From the NCBI GenBank assembly GCA_021234155.1, contig JAJEKV010000041.1, forward strand, positions 12,720,689 to 12,784,688: a stretch of DNA of 64,000 nt, in the 5' to 3' direction. Shown in pieces: positions 58,651 through 64,000 of this stretch; within the stretch, counting starts at the first letter, position 1, and the number at the start of each line of letters is the position of its first letter. Under the pieces are notes generated by a model. The model was given only the letters and a program-made list of their open reading frames with translations, ran no database searches and had not been told where the DNA came from. The position numbers were made by a program, and so were the translations under genes. The stretch is from Isoetes taiwanensis. Its lineage: Eukaryota > Streptophyta > Lycopodiopsida > Isoetales > Isoetaceae.

Positions 58651-59560
58651 GTGGGTTTGGAACGAAACACTCAACCACCTGCACCATCTAGTAACCCTCA
58701 GATATTGATAGAGCAGAACAAAGTACATGGAAAGAAAATAACTTGCTGCTTTGTAGATTTTAGGAAAGCATTCGACACAGTTCCGAGGGAGAAGTTCCTA
58801 CAAAGGTTGATAGATATGCAAGCTCCAAGAAACATGGTAGGATCGATTGCAAGACTGTACCATAGGGTATATGCAAAGATGGAGCAGGGAGGGCAGGGCA
58901 ATAGACCGTGATACAAAATCGCCAAACAGGATGCCCTCTATCCCACGACATTATTCGGGATATACATAGATGCACTACAGGGATACATAGCAGAACAGGA
59001 GGGGGACGAATATGCCCCTACATTAGGAGATACCAAGGTACCTATTATGCTGTATTCTGATGATCTGAGCATGATGGCCACAAAGAATAAGGGGATGCAA
59101 TGTACTACTAAAGATACTGGAAAACTTCGTGAAAAAAATAGGGCTAACAATAATTCTAGCAAAAACCAAGATAGTCATCTTTGGGCATAAGAATAAGCAT
59201 AGACCTTTCAGGTATAGGGAGACAGAAATAGAGGAATCAACAGAATACAGGTATCTGGGCACGGGGAAATGGGCTAAGGACGCAGACACGAGGTTCCAAT
59301 CAGCCATAGGGAGCTATTTCAATATGAAAAATTTTTGCAATAAAAGTAGAATAATTGACTGGGATATCAAGTGTTACTTATTCGGTCAAGAGTAGCTTGA
59401 CTTAACGCAATTATAATGGGCTGAAAGCTTGGGGGCGTGCTTAATGCATAAAAAAAGTGGGACAAACAGGTAGGAATCCTCAGGCAATGGCACAAACAGG
59501 AATTTAAGGTATGGGCAAATACATCTCTAACAATTATGATACTCGAAACCGTGGGAAAGC
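58651..59560 (+). pseudogene. LINE reverse transcriptase fragment
   Basis: Non-LTR retrotransposon RT. VDFRKAFDTVPREKF (58752-58796) carries the first catalytic Asp. TTLFGIYIDALQGYIAEQ (about 58948-59000) follows a stop at about 58909. YSDD at 59053-59064 is the catalytic box. Next come VKKIGLTIILAKTKIVIFGH (59129-59190) and YLGTGKWAKDADTRFQSAIG, then a WDKQVGILRQWHKQEF stretch to about 59510, the usual LINE thumb order. The 5' part (endonuclease) is absent. The motif style is unlike typical plant L1 and closer to an RTE/RandI or Dualen-like group, which I cannot decide. Confidence 0.82.
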
Positions 59561-59589
59561 TGTGCTAATTCATTCTTTAGGCTTTCTTT

Positions 59590-60110
59590 TTGCAATTTTC
59601 TTGCACAGAGTGGTTGGCTGAAGCAACCTGGAGGCTCTAAGCCATTGAGGTTGAAGGTTTGCTAGGAACACCTTCAACAGGGACGGCCATAACATGTCCT
59701 ACTTCGTTAAGTGGAATCATTTACCAAAGGAAGATCCAACATCAGTCCTCAAGTGGGATTTTTGCTGAGGCTTACCTGGATTTCATACGGCAACGTCACG
59801 CGTGCGCCAATGACGACACCATCAACTCTGGTTTTGACAGAAAGCGGTGTGTGCTACAACCACCAGCAGATATTTCGTGAGTCTTAGATCCAGCATGGAT
59901 TATGCAGGCCAGCCTTCATGCAACATAGATCGGGCTAGATGCATCCTAGGAATGGGGATGGGCATATAGTCATAATAGGACGCCTTTGTCTATGGCTATA
60001 ATGGGAACATTGCCATTCCTTATGCCGAGACGAATGGCAAGCCTTAGGCACGATAGGCTTCTTTTTTTTTTTCCTTTTTTTCTTCAAAAGGGGGTGGTCC
60101 CTTCAATAAT
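59590..60110 (+). pseudogene. chromovirus 3' end (chromodomain tail and UTR)
   Basis: YFVKWNHLPKEDPTS at about 59700-59745 matches the chromodomain core of element C (YLVKWKHLPLEDAT). The following non-coding block, 59985-60105, shares GGCTATAATGGGAACATTGC and GGGGGTGGTCCC with 19850-19960. This is the tail of a related element without the rest of its pol. It directly follows the LINE relic. Confidence 0.75.
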
Positions 60111-60114
60111 AATC

Positions 60115-60655
60115 GCATCGATCCGAGACATCGGATCGCCATTCTAGAATGGGACGAGCATGCATGTCATGCATGCATCACGGCGCGCATGCCTTCGCTC
60201 GTTGGCAATTCGACTATTTGGTGGCGTTTACGCATCCCACGACTCATGCAACGCTTCCTCTTCTCTCAGCCCGGCACCTTATTCTCTTGAATTGTTTCGA
60301 GGCGGGGGAGGGGGCTTCTTCACGCACGATTTAGCCAATTTGGCGTATCTTTTCTTGCTATCCTTTCTTAGGCCTTTGGCCTGCGTCCTGTGACCTTCGT
60401 CCTCGATCCTAGTTTGTAAGGGAAGTTCTCCGGTAGTCGGGCGGTTTGTTGGTTTCTTCGCGAGTCCCATTCTAGAATGCGTCGATCCGGGAACATCGGA
60501 TCGCCATTCCCTTCATCGGGGCGAGCATGCATGTCATGCATGCATGCGGGCGGCGCATGCGTTACGGTTGGCAATTCGACTATTTGGTAGCGTTTACGCA
60601 TCCGCGACTCATCGGGCGCTTCCTCTTCTCTCCGCCCGGTTACCTTATTCTCTGA
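60115..60655. repeat. 180-bp dispersed direct duplication
   Basis: Copy 1 (about 60115-60300) and copy 2 (about 60479-60655) share ACATCGGATCGCCATTC, GAGCATGCATGTCATGCATG, CAATTCGACTATTTGGT and CGTTTACGCATCC. The spacing is about 365 bases. A shorter 43-base piece ending CCCATTCTAGAATGC occurs at 60438-60480 and again at 61117-61159. Confidence 0.8.
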
Positions 60656-61159
60656 ACCCACCCTCCCCCTTCTTTGTTTATTATATTTTGTACAGTTACA
60701 TTTTATCATATTTTTTCACCCCGCCGGTGATGCTTTTTCCACCGGGTGATGCTATTCTCTCGTATATTTTTCGTTTGTTGTGTTGGTGATGTGCGGTGCT
60801 GGGTTGGCGGCGACATGCGCTTTCGACTTCTCCATGCGATTTTTGGGAGTGATTCTATGCCTCACGTTTGTCTAAGCCCCTTCGAAGGCTTATCACTAGG
60901 GTTTTTCCTCGAAAACCCAAAGGGGCGGGTTTTTTTAATCCCGTGATAAGCTTTCGCGTACATCAACCGATCATCTATTAGCATTGTATTTTTTTGGGAT
61001 CCAAATGATATAATTGGATTTTCCCTTTATTTTTAGGTGGTAGTTCGCATGTGTGCGGCTACCCAATCCCCACCATTAGAAAAAAATCTGTTGAGATGAA
61101 TGAGAAGCCTATCTATCGGGCAGTTTGTTGGTTTCTTGCGAGTCCCATTCTAGAATGCA

Positions 61160-63430
61160 TGGGAATTTCCTTATGCCATCCATCTACAACTAATGATGCA
61201 TCATTTGTTGAAATTATAGGGGACTCAGAATGACATTAAAGAACTAGCATTTCAAGAATATCCAACAGGGAATAAGCATACCTACAAATCGGGACATCAA
61301 TATCAAGCATGCAGCAAAAAATAGACTAAGGTTCAGATCCTATACATAATCAAGTAGATGGGTATGTACTTGTTAATATTGCCAATAACGTTGCGTTGAA
61401 ATTCATATTTCTATAAGCATTATTGGTCCAGTATTACAGTTTTTGCACCTCCATAGAAATATGACATTTTTGAATAGAAGGAATGAAGGCTAGTGAAATG
61501 CATACAAAGCTGCAAGCTTGAGAGCAATCTCACTGGAATGTACAATATGAGCAGCACCATATCCATGGCTATTTACACGTCCTCAATAGGAGAGCCTCTG
61601 TAACACCCATGTTCAACCATTATTTTTATAAGCCGAAGTCATGTTTCTTGGATCATACCTATTGGTAGTTATGTGAACAACAAAAAGTGAAGGTTTTCGG
61701 GGTTTTCGGGCATACAAAATCTGTTCCACTAAGACTCCTGAAATGAGGTATTTTATGACACACATCAAATATCATGTACTTCACACCATGTCAAAAGTAG
61801 AATCAGTTCAAATGCAAACCAGATCACCTTAGAATGCAACAACTACTTGATTTACAGAATAGCATTGGTGTTCCAAAATAACATAGGAATCCAAAGCACC
61901 AACTTTGTCATGTAGTTTGGAGAAGATGCATAAAAACAAAGGTGATAAAATCAATGAGACAATCATATATTCATACTTGAGAAAGCTCGACGAAAGTTTT
62001 AAGTGGAAGTTATTGCTTCTATGGTCCATCTTTGAAGCTCCAAGATGCATTACTGGATGATTGACATCAATCTATGCACTGTTCTTTAAATTAACCTCTG
62101 CAATTAAAGCGTTCAAGTAACCACATCCTTGTAAAGGATACAAAATATAGGAAGCAACATGCTCCTCTGTAATCCTTGAAGATATCAACTTTATAATTTT
62201 AAATTGCAACAATCCTGGATTATAAATTACATGGGTTAGATGAAGCAAAACGAATACCATCTTCGCATTTAAATTAAGGCATTCATTCCCCCAAATACAG
62301 CACATCTTCAAGCAAGAAAACCACAAAAGAAACAATGATAACCCATTGCGGATTACGATACTATTTATGAAAGCATAGAGAAAGACATACTAGACATTGC
62401 TCCATACGGGTTAAGTACAGTGCCCATTGTGAAAAAACAATGAGAAAGAGAATTCGTTATTATTCTATCGTGTGAGACCTCAATCAGATAATCACCAATT
62501 TGGGCATGCCCCCCACAGCCAGCAAAGCAATTAGAGCTTTATCTCAGCTAACACTAACAACCATAGATTTAAGCTAGGAAATCTAACAATCTCAACTAAT
62601 CTATATATGAATTGCTCTGATATACAATCAGGGTTTGAATAAATTGATGAAATGAATAATGTAACTGCATAGCATTTTGTCTTTAAAATCATCTGCTACC
62701 TACCTGCAAGAAATTTAAAATTTGACACCTAGCATGACCGTCAACTCACATAAAGAAGGGCATAGAGAGGTATGAAAGTCACTTCACCAATGTGACCCAC
62801 AAGATTCAATTAGCATCCTGAAGACATATGCCTAGGCGGGAAAGGATTTTATTGAGATAGATCTAAGTAGATGCATTATAGAAAAGATCTATGTGCTAAC
62901 ACATTTTATTGAGAAAGACAGTTAAGCTGAAAAAACTCTGTCCCACACTTTCTGCACTTCTGGCACGCAATGCTTAAAAGTCCGCGATGGTCTTGTTCGT
63001 GATGAAAAGTATTTGTGCCATATTTCCTTTATCATAAGTTTTTAAAGCAGAATAATGCTAACTAATGAAATCAATATTGGTTTATTTCTGAAAATTTGTC
63101 CCCTAGAAGATCGGATGGAACTCACCGTGAACATCTCTAATGGGCAAAATTGTTCTCTCTTGCAAGCAAATCAAGCAAGAAAATAAAACCACAAAATAAA
63201 ATTATAGCATTGAATTTGAGGGAAGTAGGATAGGTTCAATACGCTGTACGTTTTATCTAAATAATTATGAATTGTATGATACTCACGCATGTTTTTGTAT
63301 AAAACGTAAAAATACAAAGAAAAAAAAAATTCGACGTCGGAAGATTTTTGTCGTCTGAAAACATCTAATTCAGCGTCTGTGAAACAAGAAAAACGCGTCG
63401 CGAAAAAAAAAATTCTGCGACGCTTTTCAC
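61160..63430. other. AT-rich stretch without a recognised gene
   Basis: No clear ORF. The minus strand has a possible coding stretch at about 62080-62200 reading ISSRITEEHVASYILYPLQ, but no family match or exon chain supports it. TGTAACACCC at 61600 resembles a gypsy LTR start, but no partner was found. Confidence 0.45.
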
Positions 63431-63432
63431 TG

Positions 63433-63531
63433 TTTCGCGTACGCAAAAGTTTTTTCGCGTACGCGAAATAGTGAAATTTGAAATTTGAATTTCGCGTACG
63501 TGAAATCCTATAAACCGCGTACGCGAAACAG
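63433..63531. repeat. cluster of CGCGTACGCG palindromes
   Basis: Four spaced copies, two of them the perfect 10-base palindrome CGCGTACGCG (near 63455 and 63516) and two one-base variants (near 63435 and 63493). Each is flanked by TTT or AAA-type bases. The motif is rich in CpG within an AT-rich setting. Confidence 0.8.
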
Positions 63532-63653
63532 TATAAAGCGGGTAGTACGACCCCAACTTATGTGCATTCTATTGGATTAAGATAAGATATCATGGAATGT
63601 TGAAGACAGACCGCTGGGCACTAGACCCATTTTAGGTTAGATGTTAAACGTGA

Positions 63654-63757
63654 AGAGGAGGTTAACCTCCTCCTTGAGAGGTTTATGCAAAATAACCCTC
63701 GAGGCCAGAGAGGGTTATTTTGCATGACCCTCGAGAGGAGGAGGTTGACCTCCCTTA
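63654..63757. repeat. long imperfect hairpin
   Basis: Inner arms TGCAAAATAACCCTC (63686-63700) and GAGGGTTATTTTGCA (63710-63724) are a perfect 15-base inverted repeat around a 9-base loop. Outer arms GGAGGTTAACCTCCTCC and GGAGGAGGTTGACCTCC extend it with a few mismatches to about 100 bases. Confidence 0.88.
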
Positions 63758-63807
63758 ACCACAGGTCCGAGCAAGTTGAATCAAACTGATGAAGAACTAG
63801 AGTTGCA

Positions 63808-63981
63808 GATTTGGTGCCGAACAGAGGTGTAGATGGAGAAGCTTCACAACAGGAAAATTATACTTTGTTCAAGGAAAATGCTTCAGAGGCCAGTTTTGCA
63901 ATTGATAAAGAGGAAAAGGAAAGCGAGCCCTTTAGATCTGGCTCCTATCGCAATCTGATTACAAAATGCAGCATGCAATAA
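63808..63981 (+). CDS. possible last exon of a host gene
   Basis: After an acceptor-like TTGCAG the frame is open for 57 codons to TAA at 63979-63981. It is rich in charged and Ser residues (ENYTLFKENASEASFAIDKE then KESEPFRSGSYRN), which looks like coding sequence. No ATG begins it and no upstream exon was found. No family is recognised. Confidence 0.3.
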   Translation, partial: DLVPNRGVDGEASQQENYTLFKENASEASFAIDKEEKESEPFRSGSYRNLITKCSMQ

Positions 63982-64000
63982 AGACAGTATCAAAAGATCT

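Noticed and set aside
61600-61625. TGTAACACCC as the start of an LTR
   Set aside because: No matching second LTR, primer site or CA end was found.
62072-62335. Minus-strand ORF with ITEEHVASYILYPLQ
   Set aside because: Protein-like in part but with no partner exon or family; kept only as a remark.
63171-63556. Minus-strand ORFs over the palindrome cluster
   Set aside because: They are produced by A-runs and the repeats; low-complexity translation.
63811-63828. TTGGTGCCGAACAGAGG resembling a retroviral primer site
   Set aside because: No LTR end precedes it, and it sits in an open frame that looks like an exon.

Overview
The window reads as nuclear DNA of a land plant with a repeat-rich genome. 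The evidence is split genes with GT..AG introns, a plastid-type SecY relative, a plant sugar-phosphate-transporter relative, long Ty3/gypsy retroelements, a LINE and a small hAT-type element. The species cannot be named from the sequence. I found no rRNA or tRNA gene, no CRISPR array, and no protein-coding gene that looks intact; nearly every coding stretch carries stops and small insertions or deletions.

Layout. 1-10123: Ty3/gypsy element A (gag, protease, RT/RNase H, integrase without chromodomain, then an unusual extra 3' ORF, then its 3' LTR). Its 5' LTR lies left of the window. A sits inside the 5' LTR of element C (10124-21921), a chromodomain-bearing gypsy element with accessory ORFs before gag. 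C in turn appears to sit inside an older LTR, of which 21922-22478 remains. 22479-25678 holds the leader and LTR of a related element D on the minus strand, so two related LTRs face each other. 25679-27121 is featureless and AT-rich. 27122-38156 is element B, a full-length sister of A with both LTRs and near-perfect flanking repeats.

38671-46962 is a broken host gene of the SecY family, closest in motifs to plastid SCY2. Six consecutive exons are recognisable on the left and the C-terminal exons on the right. An intron holds element E (41000-44230), a recent non-coding LTR element with a perfect 5-bp target duplication, and E's 3' LTR holds a 548-bp hAT-type MITE with a perfect 8-bp duplication.

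46963-58450 is AT-rich. It holds a 115-bp tandem duplication, two diverged 2-kb copies of a decayed satellite-like array, two inverted non-LTR retroposon tails, and a truncated nucleotide-sugar/triose-phosphate transporter family pseudogene. 58651-59560 is a LINE reverse-transcriptase relic, followed by the tail of a second chromovirus (59590-60110), short duplications (60115-61160), a mostly empty stretch, and at the right end a cluster of palindromes, a long hairpin and a possible last exon of a host gene.

The clearest story is layered transposition: outer LTR, then C, then A on the left; SecY gene, then E, then MITE in the middle. The most unexplained item is the extra ORF of roughly 900-980 codons downstream of integrase, shared by A and B and preceded by a conserved TATA-like spacer.
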